This document shows, piece after piece, positions 41,501 through 48,519 of a stretch of 48,519 bases of DNA. This DNA is from Ruthenibacterium lactatiformans (GTDB taxonomy: Bacteria > Bacillota > Clostridia > Oscillospirales > Ruminococcaceae): positions 1-48,519 of the forward strand of contig NZ_JXXK01000029.1 of assembly GCF_000949455.1 (NCBI RefSeq), in the 5' to 3' direction. The notes under the pieces are model-generated. The model was not told where the DNA came from. It saw only the letters and a program-made list of their open reading frames with translations, and ran no database searches. Every line of letters begins with the position of its first letter. The stretch's first letter is position 1. The position numbers and the translations under genes are program-made.

Positions 41501-42832
41501 TTACAGAGTCATGTTGCCGTGTTTCTTCGGCAGACGCTGGGTGCGTTTGGTGGAAAGCATATCCAGAGCGGATACAACGGCGGCGCGCACGCCTGCGGCG
41601 GGCACTGCCATATCGGCCAGGCCGGCTTCCACGGCAGCGGCGGCGCTGCACACATCGGCAGCATACCGGGCGGCCAGCTTCGCGGTATCGGCCGCGATAT
41701 TGGTGCCGTTCTCCAGCTCATCCTTATACAGCACGGTAACGGCTGCCTTCGGGTCCAGCGGGGCCACGGTGCAGCCCTCGACAGCGATCGTCAGGTCCGC
41801 GTTTGCCAGCGCGGTATACGCAACGCCCACGGCCTTGCCCGTGATGACAGCCACCTTCGCGGTGGTAGCGTCGGCGTAAGTACCTGCCAGACGCGCAGCT
41901 TCGCGCAGGCCGCCCGCCATATCATCGGAAGCGCTCTTTACAAAGCCGTCGGTATTTACAAGCGTGACAACCGGAATGCTGAACGCATCGCACAGACGTA
42001 CAAAACGCGCGGCCTTGGACACGCAATTGCGGCACAGCACATCCTCGGCGCCCTTGGTGGCGACAATTCCCACCACATTGCCCGCCACCGTCGCCAGCGC
42101 GGTGTAAACGGTTTTGCCATAGCCCGCATACAGCTCGACTGCGCTGTTTGCGTCCGCGATGCTGGCTGCGGCTTCCACCGGGCAGTATTTCGCCAGGTTC
42201 AGCGTGCCCGCAGGAGCGGACGGCTCAAACACGGCGGGGCCGGCCAGATTGTTGGCAGGCAGCAGGCCCACCAGTTCGGCTGCCTTGGCAGCGGCCTCCT
42301 CGGCGCTGTCCACGACAATGGCCGCAACGCCCGCCTTGGCGGCAAACTCGGCGCTGCCCGCGCCCTCCAGCTTATCGCCTGCGGCGGCAGAGGTAAACGG
42401 AGCCGTCAAAAACAGCTCGCCCTCCTTGCTTACAATGCACACATCGGCAGCGGCAGCGGCCAGAGCGGAGCCAGCACCGCACACGCCGGTGACAACGGCG
42501 ATCTGAGGCACAACGCCGGAGACCTTTGCCACGGCAGCGGCAACAGCCGCGCTGCCGGAAAGCGCCGCAAGGCCCTCTTCCAGCTTCGCGCCCACGGAGT
42601 TGTAGAACGTTACGACGGGGTTGCCCGTTTTCGCGGCCATGTCCAGAACCTTGACGACCTTCTCGGTGTCTTTTTCGGCCACGGCCGCGCCTGTCTGGCA
42701 CACGGCGTAAACGGGGGTGCCGTTCGCGCTGCCAAACGCAGCGGTGACAGCGCCGTCCGCGTAAAGCGCACTGTAAGCGCCTTCGTCGAAGAATTTGGCA
42801 AGCACATCCTTGCCGGTTGTTGCGATAGCCAT
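41501..42832 (-). CDS. Divergent acyl-CoA carboxyltransferase (MmdA/PccB/12S-like)
   Basis: The 443-residue protein has the two crotonase-like lobes of biotin-dependent carboxyltransferases but is shorter than the usual ~510 residues. N-lobe: NPVVTFYNSVGAKLEEGLAALSG, SGVVPQIAVVTGVCGAGSALAAAAADVCIV. C-lobe: NVVGIVATKGAEDVL, SKAARFVRLCDAFSIPVVTLVNTDGF, KVAVITGKAVGVAYTAL. The normal N-terminal segment and the DSGGARIQEG form are reduced. It is rich in Ala and Val. Likely substrate is methylmalonyl-CoA or a similar acyl-CoA. It is the first gene of the three-gene operon, with a clear sigma-A promoter. Confidence 0.88.
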   Translation of the reverse strand: MAIATTGKDVLAKFFDEGAYSALYADGAVTAAFGSANGTPVYAVCQTGAAVAEKDTEKVVKVLDMAAKTGNPVVTFYNSVGAKLEEGLAALSGSAAVAAAVAKVSGVVPQIAVVTGVCGAGSALAAAAADVCIVSKEGELFLTAPFTSAAAGDKLEGAGSAEFAAKAGVAAIVVDSAEEAAAKAAELVGLLPANNLAGPAVFEPSAPAGTLNLAKYCPVEAAASIADANSAVELYAGYGKTVYTALATVAGNVVGIVATKGAEDVLCRNCVSKAARFVRLCDAFSIPVVTLVNTDGFVKSASDDMAGGLREAARLAGTYADATTAKVAVITGKAVGVAYTALANADLTIAVEGCTVAPLDPKAAVTVLYKDELENGTNIAADTAKLAARYAADVCSAAAAVEAGLADMAVPAAGVRAAVVSALDMLSTKRTQRLPKKHGNMTL

Positions 42833-42875
42833 TAACAGCCCTCCTGCATTTTAAAAAAATTCCGAAATTAATATC

Positions 42876-42904
42876 ATTATACTATTTTGACAAATCAATA
42901 ACAA
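42876..42904 (-). promoter_or_regulatory. Sigma-A promoter of the carboxyl-transfer operon
   Basis: On the minus strand TTGTTA (42904-42899), a 17-bp spacer and TATAAT (42881-42876) precede the carboxyltransferase start by 44 bp. GCAGGAGGG is the ribosome-binding site of the first gene. Confidence 0.75.
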
Positions 42905-42930
42905 GTGTTTCTGTTATGATTTCCGTAAAA

Positions 42931-43278
42931 TTATTCGCAAGTATGGAAAATACTGCTGTTGGGAACGTCGCCCTGCGCTTCCGGGAAGAAAACGTTCTTC
43001 CATTCGGCAAGCTTTTCGTCCTCCCCGTTTACCCGGAAGGACGTGGCCCCGGCGTTTTCGCCTGCGGCCACACAGGCGCGCACCGCGCCGTCCACAAACA
43101 TTTTTTCCTCCACGCCGCACTCCAGCACCTGCGTCACCGCGCCGTCCACACGGTACAGCATGTGGCCCAGATATTTGGGACCGTCCATTACGACATATCC
43201 CTCCACTTCTCCCTCGAAGCGGCCGTTGTTCAAAAGATCGATCACATCATATTCCCGGATGGGGCGCATTGCGATCAT
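42931..43278 (-). CDS. Hypothetical protein, possibly GNAT-related
   Basis: The 115-residue protein starts MIAMRPIREYDVIDLLNNGRF. The middle (EGYVVMDGPKYLGHMLYRVDGAVTQVLEC, then DGAVRACVAAGENAGATSFRVNG) alternates strand-like and helix-like segments in a way that recalls half of a GNAT acetyltransferase fold. I see no complete acetyl-CoA motif, so no function is assigned. The ATG at 43278 forms an ATGA overlap with the rluB stop and has GGAGGG 8 nt upstream. The frame is open far upstream only because it shadows rluB. Confidence 0.7.
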   Translation of the reverse strand: MIAMRPIREYDVIDLLNNGRFEGEVEGYVVMDGPKYLGHMLYRVDGAVTQVLECGVEEKMFVDGAVRACVAAGENAGATSFRVNGEDEKLAEWKNVFFPEAQGDVPNSSIFHTCE

Positions 43279-44138
43279 CCTCTGTTCCCTCCCCGTTTTT
43301 TTCTTGCCGCCACAGCGCCCTTGGGCGCGCGCGGGCCGTGAGGCCCAGCCGCGGTGCGGCGCGCGGCGTTGGCCGCCGTATTTTTCGCAATGGTGGCCGT
43401 GGCCTTTCCGCGGGAGGCGGCCGTGCGCAGCGCCGTCACCTCCTGGCTTGTCAGCTCCCGGTACTGGCCTGGCTGCAGCATGCCCAGCTTTACCGCGCCC
43501 AGTGCCGAACGGCGCAACCGGATGACATCCAGGCCCACGGCTTCGCACATACGGCGGATCTGGCGGTTTTTTCCCTCACGGATGGTCATTTCCAGCACTG
43601 TCCGCTCCGGTTCGTCTGTCACCACATGGATGGCAGCGGGCAGCGTTTTGCTTCCGTCGTCCAGCACAACGCCGTCCGTCAGCGCAATGATCTGCTCCTC
43701 GGTTGCGTGGGGGCGCACCGTCACGCGGTACAGCTTAGACACTCCGTGGCTGGGGTGCGTGAGCAGATTGGCAAAATCACCGTCATTCGTCAGCAGCAGC
43801 AGCCCCTCGCTGTCCTTGTCCAGACGCCCCACCGGGTACACCCGAACGGGCACGTCCGCAATCAGGTCCATTACCGTTTTGCGCCCACGCTCATCGTTCG
43901 TGGTGGTGATGTATCCCCGGGGCTTATACATCATATAATAATATTTCTCCGACTTCTTCGGCACATAGACCTTCTGTCCGTCTACAGTGAGCAGGTCTTT
44001 CAGCGTGTCCATTTTATCGCCCACTGTGACGGACCTGCCGTTCAGCTTCACGCGGCCCTCGCGGATGAGCTGTTCTGCGGCCCGGCGTGAGCATATGCCC
44101 TGCTCGGCCAGCACTTTCTGGATTCTTACGTCGCGCAT
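43275..44138 (-). CDS. rluB: 23S/16S rRNA pseudouridine synthase, RluB/RsuA family
   Basis: The 287-residue protein has an N-terminal S4 domain (RIQKVLAEQGICSRRAAEQLIREGRVKLNG) and the RsuA/RluB catalytic domain with VYPVGRLDKDSEGLLLLTNDG, where the Asp of GRLDKDS is catalytic. LEMTIREGKNRQIRRMCEAVG follows. A basic tail after about residue 245 (RRTAAGPHGPRAPKG, KKRGGNRG) is typical of RluB. AAGGAGAG before the ATG at 44138 sets the start. Confidence 0.92.
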   Translation of the reverse strand: MRDVRIQKVLAEQGICSRRAAEQLIREGRVKLNGRSVTVGDKMDTLKDLLTVDGQKVYVPKKSEKYYYMMYKPRGYITTTNDERGRKTVMDLIADVPVRVYPVGRLDKDSEGLLLLTNDGDFANLLTHPSHGVSKLYRVTVRPHATEEQIIALTDGVVLDDGSKTLPAAIHVVTDEPERTVLEMTIREGKNRQIRRMCEAVGLDVIRLRRSALGAVKLGMLQPGQYRELTSQEVTALRTAASRGKATATIAKNTAANAARRTAAGPHGPRAPKGAVAARKKRGGNRG

Positions 44139-44192
44139 GGTCTCTCCTTTTCTTTCCCCTGTCTGATCATTTTCCCGATGCAGCCCGGCCAC

Positions 44193-44258
44193 AAAAAACG
44201 GCGGAGCCAGGGCGTGCGCGGGCCGGACAGCATGGCGCGTCCGGCCGCACGGCACGCC
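44193..44258 (-). terminator. GC-rich hairpin after ytfJ, probable terminator
   Basis: GGCGTGC-GCGGGCCGGAC (44211-44228) pairs imperfectly with GTCCGGCCGC-GCACGCC (44239-44258). On the minus strand a TTTTTT (44198-44193) follows after about 12 nt. It fills the gap between ytfJ and rluB. Confidence 0.5.
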
Positions 44259-44270
44259 TGCGCCGCCGCG

Positions 44271-44690
44271 TTATTCCGCCGCCGGGGCCGCAGGCCGGGC
44301 TTCGCCCTGCGCCTGCTGCTCCTTCTGTTTGTTGTTGAACAGCGCCGTGATCTTATCAACCATGTCCGGCAGCATACCAATGGCGCGGTCTACACTGTTG
44401 GAGGTATCGGCAAGCTGCAGCATGCGCACGCTGCCGTCTTTTACCACCAGGAAAGCCACGGGCTGGATGGAAACACCCGCACCGCCGCCGCCGCCGAACA
44501 GGTCCTTCGTCGTCTTGCTGGGAAAATCCGCGCCGCCGGAAGCGAACCCGAACGTCACCTTTGAAATGGGCAGCACCAGTGTGCCGTCCGCCATATTGAT
44601 GGGATTTCCGATGATGGTATTGGAATCCACCATGCTCTTTATTTTTTCCAGGGTCACATCCATCAGGCCCTCAATGGGATGCTGGCTCAT
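44271..44690 (-). CDS. ytfJ: GerW-family sporulation protein YtfJ
   Basis: The 139-residue protein shows the family pattern HPIEGLMDVTLEKIKSMVDSNTIIGNPI, then GTLVLPISKVTFGFASGGADF, a Gly-rich stretch (GGGGGAGVSIQPVAFLVV) and DMVDKITALF. YtfJ/GerW is made in the forespore and affects germination in Bacillus. GGAGG 8 nt before the ATG at 44690 decides the start. The C-terminal KEQQAQGEARPAAPAAE is a flexible tail. Confidence 0.93.
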   Translation of the reverse strand: MSQHPIEGLMDVTLEKIKSMVDSNTIIGNPINMADGTLVLPISKVTFGFASGGADFPSKTTKDLFGGGGGAGVSIQPVAFLVVKDGSVRMLQLADTSNSVDRAIGMLPDMVDKITALFNNKQKEQQAQGEARPAAPAAE

Positions 44691-44770
44691 GCTGAATACC
44701 TCCGTTTGTTTTTGATGGCTCCGCAATGATATCAATTGGTTCGGCGCACAGCAGCCGCCTGCCGCAGCCT

Positions 44771-45381
44771 CTAAAGCACATGTTCATTCTTCAGCTGCAC
44801 AAGCGCGTAAAGCGCCGCTGTTATCATTATAATCGGTGATGCGCCTATTTTACAAGAGAAATATGGCCCGGCCGTGATCTCTCCGGTAAAATCAGCCAAA
44901 ATGCGCACCTGCCTGAAGCTCAGGTTGAAAAAATTTTGCAGCGCGGCGGCAGCTCCGCCCACCCATGCCTGCGCTCTGCCATAGGCGACAGCTGTCTGCG
45001 CCGCATCGTCCCTGTGTATGGGCAGGATAAAAACAATGCCTGTAAAATGCAGTGCCCGGAACACGCGGCGCATGAATGCACCGGCGGCGGAAAGGATGCC
45101 CTGCACCTTTTCAAACGTCATATGAAGCTTCGGCTCCGGCTTAGCCGGCTGCTCCTTCGGGGCACTTTCCGGCCGCGGCAGCGTTTTCTTTTTTTTCGGT
45201 CCGCCTTTTCCTTCATGGGATACAGGCGGAAACTGAAAATGCCCAATAGTTTCAGTCTGGCCGTAAACTCTCCCTGCTTATACTCCACCGCCACAGCCGC
45301 CGGAACAATAAGCAGAACCGCAAGCAGCGCCAAAAGCCCCAGGACCACCCAAAGCAGCACCATCAGAAACGTGTGCATCAC
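44771..45381 (-). pseudogene. DUF2953 protein, reading frame broken at an A8 run
   Basis: The 5' part (45381-45118) encodes an N-terminal membrane helix (LMVLLWVVLGLLALLAVLLIVPAAVAVEY) and EFTARLKLLGIFSFRLYP. The 3' part (in another frame, to 44771) encodes KLHMTFEKVQGILSAAG, HRDDAAQTAVAYGRAQAWVGG and FRQVRILADFTGE, the rest of DUF2953. The two frames meet at a run of eight A (minus strand, 45196-45189): nine A would give one protein of about 205 residues. So it is a one-base deletion, a slippage-dependent gene, or an assembly error. The downstream ATG (45121) has no good ribosome-binding site. DUF2953 genes commonly sit between ytfJ and scpB, as here. Confidence 0.85.
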
Positions 45382-45986
45382 ACATCCCCTTCCGGTGCAA
45401 ACGCCTGTGCGCCGTCCGCGTCCTCATCGCCGGAATACGCAGCCTCCCCCGCGGCCTCTTCCATTTCCGCATAGTCGTCACCGTGCAGCGGCGGCAGCTC
45501 AGCCAGCGAGGCGATGCCGAACGTACGCAGGAATACATCCGTCGTGCGGAAGGACACCGGCCGTCCGGGCAGGTCCAGCCGTCCGGCTTCCTCGATCAGC
45601 CCTTTCTGCACCAGCGTCTGCACTGTGGACGAAGAATCCACGCCCCGCACCTGCTCGATAAAGGAGCGGGACACCGGCTGATTGTACGCAATAATGGCCA
45701 GGACTTCCAGCGCAGCCGGAGAAAGCGGCGTGTTGCGCCGCGTGTCCATGATATCTTTGATATACGGCGCATAAGCCGTTTTGGTGGCAAGCTGCCAGCG
45801 GTCCTCCAGCTGGAGCAGCACAAGACCGCGGTCTTCGGCCTCGTAATCGTCCCGCAAGGAAAGAAGAAGGCGCGATACCGCGTCCTCCTCCACCCCCAGC
45901 ACGCCCGCCAGGCGTTCCGCCGTGACAGGCTCGGCATGAGCGAACAGCATGGCCTCTACCGCGGCCTTGGTTTGTTTCAGATCCAT
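45378..45986 (-). CDS. scpB: Segregation and condensation protein B
   Basis: The 202-residue kleisin-binding subunit of the SMC-ScpAB condensin has two winged-helix domains. Family marks are AAVEAMLFAHAEPVTAERLAGVLGV, LSPAALEVLAIIAYNQPVSRSFIEQVRGVDSSSTVQTLVQKGLIEEAGR and FRTTDVFLRTFGI. An acidic tail (EEAAGEAAYSGDEDADG) follows. It overlaps the DUF2953 start by 4 bp and lies 47 bp after scpA. Confidence 0.95.
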   Translation of the reverse strand: MDLKQTKAAVEAMLFAHAEPVTAERLAGVLGVEEDAVSRLLLSLRDDYEAEDRGLVLLQLEDRWQLATKTAYAPYIKDIMDTRRNTPLSPAALEVLAIIAYNQPVSRSFIEQVRGVDSSSTVQTLVQKGLIEEAGRLDLPGRPVSFRTTDVFLRTFGIASLAELPPLHGDDYAEMEEAAGEAAYSGDEDADGAQAFAPEGDV

Positions 45987-46033
45987 TTTAATCCTCTCCC
46001 GCTTCTCTGGCAGTCTTAAGGGGGCGTATGCCG

Positions 46034-46741
46034 TTACATTTTACGCCCGGTGCGTACGGTGAGCGATTCGTCGTCCGCGATGGCGATGCGTCCGGCGCGC
46101 ACCAGTTCCAGAACCGCGAGGAACGTAGCCACGGTCTGGCTGCGCCCCCCCTCCTTGACGAACAGCTGGCGAAGCCGCCTGACACGGCCTGTCATCAAGC
46201 CGCGCAGCACATGTATGATACGTGAGGTGACGGAAACGAAAGGCGCGGTGGTAAGCGGTTCGAACTGCTCCTGACGGGGCGGCTGCTTCTGACGGCTGCG
46301 TCCCTGCAGGGCGTTGTACGCTTCCTCCAGCAGATATACATCGTGACGCAGGCGGTACTCGGTATCCAGCTCGACCTCGGCCGGTTCACGCACCACGGTA
46401 TATACGCCTTCGGCCATGCTGCGCAGCTGCGCAGCCACCTCCTTACAGGCGCTGTATTCCACCAGCATACCGGTGAGTTCTTCCTTCATGCGCTCGGCTT
46501 CTTCGCTCTTGGGCAGCAAAAAATACGACTTCATCTGCACCAGACGGGCGGCCATCTCGATAAATTCGCTTGCACTCTCCATCTGGTAAACAGGCAGGCC
46601 GTTCACCATCGAAACGTACTGGTCGATCAGGGCCACAATCTCGATGTCATAAATATTCATTTTGTTTTTGGAGACGAGGTACAGCAGCAGGTCCAGCGGC
46701 CCCTCAAAATCTTCCAGCTTAAAAGTAATCGTCTGTTCCAT
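46034..46741 (-). CDS. scpA: Segregation and condensation protein A (kleisin)
   Basis: The 235-residue kleisin bridges SMC heads. Its N-terminus, FKLEDFEGPLDLLLYLVSKNKMNIYDIEIVALIDQYV, is the SMC-neck-binding signature, followed by EFIEMAARLVQMKSYFLLP. The C-terminal winged helix contains TVATFLAVLELVRAGRIAIADD. Gene order M50 protease-scpA-scpB is common in Firmicutes. Confidence 0.96.
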   Translation of the reverse strand: MEQTITFKLEDFEGPLDLLLYLVSKNKMNIYDIEIVALIDQYVSMVNGLPVYQMESASEFIEMAARLVQMKSYFLLPKSEEAERMKEELTGMLVEYSACKEVAAQLRSMAEGVYTVVREPAEVELDTEYRLRHDVYLLEEAYNALQGRSRQKQPPRQEQFEPLTTAPFVSVTSRIIHVLRGLMTGRVRRLRQLFVKEGGRSQTVATFLAVLELVRAGRIAIADDESLTVRTGRKM

Positions 46742-46774
46742 CCGGCAGGGTTATTCTCCTTTTCAAAGCGCTGT

Positions 46775-47431
46775 TCAAAGCACGGCGCGCAGAATGGCCT
46801 CGATAAATCCCGTGGCCGACACCAGCAGGTTCCACACAAAATTTGTGGCAACGCGCAGAGGCGTGTCCAGCCAGCCCAGCATCAAAACCGCGAACAGCCC
46901 CACCATGATATACCGTTCATAGCGCATCAGCCCGAAATAGGCCCCGCGCGGCAGGAACACCGTTGCAATGCGTGAGCCGTCCAGGGGCGGCACAGGCATC
47001 AGGTTAAACACGGCCAGCGTGATATTCGTCCACACCATCTGGAACAGCACCGCGGATACGAATATCCAGCCCTGCGTGCCGGGTGCGAGGTAGTACACCA
47101 GCTTGTAAAAGATCATACACAAAAAGGCCAGCAGCAGATTCGATGCCGGGCCTGCGGCAGCGGAGAGCGCCATATCCCTGCGGGGATGCCGGAAATTCGT
47201 TGCCGCCGCGATAGGCACGGGCTTGGCCCAGCCGAAGCCGACAAAGATCATGCAAAGCGCACCCAGAAAATCAAAATGGCGCAGCGGGTTCAGCGACAAA
47301 CGGCCATAGCGCTTGGCTGTAGGGTCTCCCAGCTTGTCCGACGCCCACGCATGGGCGGATTCATGCACGGGGATCGCGGTGAGCAGCGCGACAGCGCGGG
47401 CCACATAGGTGGCAAGCAGGTCCCAATTCAC
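46775..47431 (-). CDS. Site-2 protease family (M50) membrane metalloprotease
   Basis: The 218-residue intramembrane protease has the zinc motif HESAH in LTAIPVHESAHAW and the second site NLMPVPPLDGS. About five or six membrane segments surround them, as in the YwhC/YdiL-like S2P group usually found before scpA. The substrate is unknown. The GTG at 47431 (VNWDLLATYVARAV) is preceded by GGGGAG at 9 nt. The frame is open back to a TTG at 47497 but has no ribosome-binding site there. A TATAAT on the minus strand (47508-47503) may be its promoter. Confidence 0.9.
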   Translation of the reverse strand: MNWDLLATYVARAVALLTAIPVHESAHAWASDKLGDPTAKRYGRLSLNPLRHFDFLGALCMIFVGFGWAKPVPIAAATNFRHPRRDMALSAAAGPASNLLLAFLCMIFYKLVYYLAPGTQGWIFVSAVLFQMVWTNITLAVFNLMPVPPLDGSRIATVFLPRGAYFGLMRYERYIMVGLFAVLMLGWLDTPLRVATNFVWNLLVSATGFIEAILRAVL

Positions 47432-47614
47432 GCGATGTCTCTCCCCTTCCGGCCGCGGCGCACAGCAGGCGCGTTCTGCGGCGTAAACTTTATCCAACGG
47501 ATATTATATGATACCATTTTTCCGATGGGAACACAAGTACGCAGACGCCGTCTGCATTCCCAGTTCATGGGATATCGCCTTTCCATCGAAAACGAAACAT
47601 CTTCAGACCGTCCC

Positions 47615-47643
47615 TTGCAGCGAAGAACGGCGGGCGGTATACT
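47615..47643 (+). promoter_or_regulatory. Sigma-A promoter of the VOC-family gene
   Basis: TTGCAG (47615-47620), a 17-bp spacer and TATACT (47638-47643) form a good promoter 61 bp before the ATG at 47705. The rest of 47432-47704 holds no gene I can support. Confidence 0.65.
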
Positions 47644-47704
47644 TATTTTACGAATTCGCCCGCTCCCGCCAAACCAGGCTTGACCTGACAAAGGAGGAAA
47701 AGCA

Positions 47705-48088
47705 ATGTCAAAATGCGCAAAATTCACGCTGTCTTTCAATCTTGATTTCACAAATGAAGAGTGAATCGCGATGTTTCAATTCTACCAAAACGCTTTCCAT
47801 GCCCGAAAAACCTATGAAGATACTCCTCCGGATAGCGATGACATCCATATCATGATGGATATTTACGGCGTTGAGAACCTTATCGGGCCCGGTGTAGCGC
47901 CCGGCAGCGGGAATTCCATATGCTGCGAGATTCGTTTTACGGATGAAAATGAATTTTGCAGAGCGTACGGCATATTAACACAGGAAAGCAAAAGCCATTC
48001 ACTGGAAGGGCCGTTTCCCTGGGCGGCTAGATCGGGCCTTGTCGAAGATAAGTTCGGTGTCGGCTGGGCTCTTTATTACAACGAGTGA
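47705..48088 (+). pseudogene. VOC/PhnB-like protein interrupted by an in-frame TGA
   Basis: AAAGGAGG 7 nt before the ATG at 47705 starts a frame reading MSKCAKFTLSFNLDFTNEE. TGA (47762-47764) interrupts it, and the frame continues IAMFQFYQNAFHARKTYEDTPP to the stop at 48088. The later part (GNSICCEIRFTDENEFCRAYGIL, then GPFPWAARSGLVEDKFGVGWALYYNE) is the PhnB-type vicinal-oxygen-chelate fold, whose end is usually ---FG---D-FGV-W. The part before and after TGA joins naturally across the family's first helix (FY---F). So this is a nonsense mutation, or translation restarts at the ATG at 47771. I see no selenocysteine hairpin after TGA. Confidence 0.75.
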
Positions 48089-48169
48089 GTTTGTGCTTTT
48101 CCTCGCGCGGCCTTTCATTTTACGAAAACCGGCTGTTTAAAATATCTCTGATTTATTTTTGAAAAAAAC

Positions 48170-48198
48170 TTGCTTTTTGCCGGATTATTTGATATTAT
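48170..48198 (+). promoter_or_regulatory. Sigma-A promoter of rpmB
   Basis: TTGCTT (48170-48175), a 17-bp spacer and TATTAT (48193-48198) lie 33 bp before the rpmB ATG. Confidence 0.65.
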
Positions 48199-48231
48199 AT
48201 TCTAGCGACTTGAAAAGAGGAGGTGCAGTAA

Positions 48232-48420
48232 ATGGCAAAATGTGATTGCTGTGGGAAAGGCGTGACCTTTGGTATCAAGGTGTCCCACTCGCACAGACGT
48301 GCAAACAGAGCTTGGAAGCCCAACGTAAAAAGAGTGAAAGCTGTGGTTGACGGTTCTCCCCGTTATATCCACGCCTGCACCCGCTGCCTGCGTTCGGGTA
48401 AAGTTACCCGCGCTGTCTGA
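48232..48420 (+). CDS. rpmB: 50S ribosomal protein L28
   Basis: The 62-residue protein reads MAKCDCCGKGVTFGIKVSHSHRRANRAWKPN, ending YIHACTRCLRSGKVTRAV. The two C--C pairs (Cys4/Cys7 and CTRC) mark the zinc-binding form of L28. AGGAGGTG precedes the ATG. In Bacillus rpmB is next to spoVM; here the pair is about 23 kb apart, so the region has been rearranged. A strong terminator follows. Confidence 0.97.
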   Translation: MAKCDCCGKGVTFGIKVSHSHRRANRAWKPNVKRVKAVVDGSPRYIHACTRCLRSGKVTRAV

Positions 48421-48434
48421 TAGCGAACAACTGC

Positions 48435-48470
48435 ACCCCGCACACATCCGTGTGCGGGGTATTTTTTGTT
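48435..48470 (+). terminator. Rho-independent terminator of rpmB
   Basis: ACCCCGCACAC (48435-48445) pairs with GTGTGCGGGGT (48450-48460), followed by ATTTTTTG. The last 49 bases of the window show only a small GCCGC/GCGGC inverted repeat. Confidence 0.95.
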
Positions 48471-48519
48471 ATACCATGACGCCGCAAAGCGGCCTCAACA
48501 AAACCGCACCTGCTGCGGC

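Noticed and set aside
39638..42835. A plus-strand open frame of 1065 codons opposite the carboxyl-transfer operon
   Set aside because: It is antisense to three well-supported genes, low in complexity, and open only because the GC-rich sense codons lack its stop triplets. No family resemblance.
42931..43548. A 205-residue version of the small hypothetical protein
   Set aside because: The first 90 codons are antisense-free shadows of rluB in another frame. The ATG at 43278 with its ribosome-binding site and ATGA overlap is the start.
47762..47764. Selenocysteine codon in the VOC-like gene
   Set aside because: No hairpin with the required spacing follows the TGA, and the family is not known as a selenoprotein group.
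1..48519. tRNA, rRNA, CRISPR arrays, prophage or defence systems
   Set aside because: None was recognised by eye on either strand. A covariance-model search would be needed to exclude a small RNA.

Overview
The window looks like the chromosome of a moderately GC-rich, endospore-forming anaerobic Firmicute of class Clostridia, probably Oscillospiraceae or a close relative. The grounds are a clostridial-type synteny block (yicC-remA-gmk-priA-def-fmt-rsmB-rlmN-prpC-prkC-rsgA-thiN-spoVM), sporulation genes (spoIVA, a SipL-like gene, spoVM, ytfJ), clostridial small families (DUF951, DUF4364), a T-box leader on proS and strong AGGAGG ribosome-binding sites. The genus is inferred from gene content only. 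Nearly all genes are on the minus strand.

Layout. 1-1800 is a decaying surface-polysaccharide edge: the 5' part of a polysaccharide ABC permease, a remnant of rmlA split by an 847-bp IS5-family element with TA target duplication, and a fragment resembling an IS3-family transposase. 1845-7010 is a self-contained catabolic locus: a flavin/Fe-S enoate-reductase-like enzyme, a cinnamoyl-esterase-like hydrolase, a GPH-type symporter and a divergent AraC regulator. 7115-8895 holds a flavodoxin behind a MerR-type 19-bp-spacer promoter, a SIS-domain isomerase and the wreck of an ABC exporter ATPase. 8952-13917 is a housekeeping operon (DUF951, prfA, sua5/tsaC, coaE, lytic transglycosylase, M18 aminopeptidase), with S1-domain and DUF4364 genes divergent from it. 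15926-16689 is a small XRE regulator/membrane protein pair with tandem operators. 16790-18980 is proS under a T-box. 18983-21463 encodes a glycan-initiating phosphosugar transferase and a membrane nucleotide-sugar dehydratase.

21698-24973 is a spore-coat foundation cluster: spoIVA, a SipL-like DUF3794/LysM gene and a 25-codon spoVM that is easy to miss. 25064-39452 is the long translation/signalling operon. It contains a kinase-less PASTA protein next to PrkC and a 34-bp direct repeat flanking a hairpin-rich island at the 3' end of fmt. 39629-42832 encodes a three-gene biotin-dependent carboxyl-transfer system with the composition of a transcarboxylase. 42931-47431 holds a small unknown protein, rluB, ytfJ, a DUF2953 gene split at an A8 run, scpB, scpA and an M50 protease. 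The window ends with a VOC/PhnB-like gene carrying an in-frame TGA, and rpmB.

The most notable items are the spoVM/SipL/SpoIVA group, the repeat-flanked island at fmt, the kinase-less PASTA protein, the transcarboxylase-like operon, the esterase/enoate-reductase locus, and several genes caught in decay. No CRISPR array, rRNA or tRNA was seen. Apart from the repeat-bounded island and the decayed genes, most of the window is ordinary chromosome.
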